DNA of 64,000 nt from Neisseria arctica. GTDB lineage: Bacteria; Pseudomonadota; Gammaproteobacteria; Burkholderiales; Neisseriaceae. Shown piece after piece: positions 63,974 to 64,000 of the stretch. Below the pieces are notes generated by a model. The model was not told where the DNA came from, searched no databases, and saw only the letters and a list, made by a program, of their open reading frames with translations. The stretch covers positions 2,314,220 through 2,378,219 of the forward strand of contig NZ_CP091510.1 of NCBI RefSeq assembly GCF_022870905.1, read 5' to 3'. How positions within the stretch are numbered: the stretch's first letter is position 1; each line of letters begins with the position of its first letter. The translations under genes and the position numbers were made by a program.

Positions 63974-64000
63974 TAGCCGTTTCAAACAGCCTTTATTTTA

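Noticed and set aside
1..64000. Correia elements, tRNA or rRNA genes, prophage
   Set aside because: None of the diagnostic ends or conserved cores was seen on reading the intergenic regions.

Overview
This window is a chromosomal segment of a Neisseria species or close Neisseriaceae relative. The evidence is the DNA uptake sequence GCCGTCTGAA, which recurs throughout, usually as inverted pairs acting as terminators at gene ends. The housekeeping proteins also look neisserial (LptD, PilT/PilU, MnmG, CyaY), and Cas9 is very close to the N. meningitidis type II-C enzyme. Most uptake sequences are of the AGGCCGTCTGAA type, with some ATGCCGTCTGAA. I see no rRNA, tRNA, prophage or Correia element.

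Layout. Positions 1-12,110 hold core genes: aroG (partial), orn, pgi, cyaY/lptM/lysA, mnmG, amgK, and lptD-surA. Positions 12,180-24,963 hold a complete type I-C CRISPR-Cas locus on the minus strand: cas3, cas5c, cas8c, cas7, cas4, cas1, cas2, then a 4-repeat array. Two unrelated defence modules sit inside this operon. A GmrSD-like DUF262/HNH gene lies between cas3 and cas5c and carries an N-terminal frameshift. A Dam-like methyltransferase plus an AlwI/N.BspD6I-family restriction endonuclease lie between cas4 and cas1. Positions 25,266-33,376 are core again: an M16 peptidase pair, dksA, and the conserved cluster yggT-proC-yggS / pilT-pilU. Positions 33,744-35,564 hold a second, cas-less type I-C array of 17 repeats. 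One of its spacers is split by an IS1016-like (IS1595-family) element with a perfect 8-bp target duplication.

Positions 35,615-49,267 hold transporters and regulators (MFS, LysR/LysE, HxlR), metabolic and folding genes, ftsEX, a YccS-type membrane protein, a small acidic Cys-ending ORF and a small outer-membrane barrel. Positions 49,695-51,767 are metG. Positions 51,851-57,748 hold a complete type II-C system: a 17-repeat array, cas2, cas1, cas9 and a divergent tracrRNA. The window ends with ftsY, rarD, mnmE and gnd.

How it fits together. The genome carries two independent CRISPR types and three arrays. The two I-C arrays have repeats that differ by a compensatory base-pair change in the stem and share a short leader-repeat junction, so one Cas5c/Cas1-Cas2 set probably serves both. 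Cas9, tracrRNA and the II-C array form a self-contained unit in which each repeat ends in a -10-like element. An intrinsic terminator separates cas9 from cas1-cas2. The restriction genes inside the I-C operon are AT-rich and lack uptake sequences, whereas the surrounding cas genes carry several. This points to later acquisition of the restriction modules. Functions are inferred from sequence reading alone; no database search was run.
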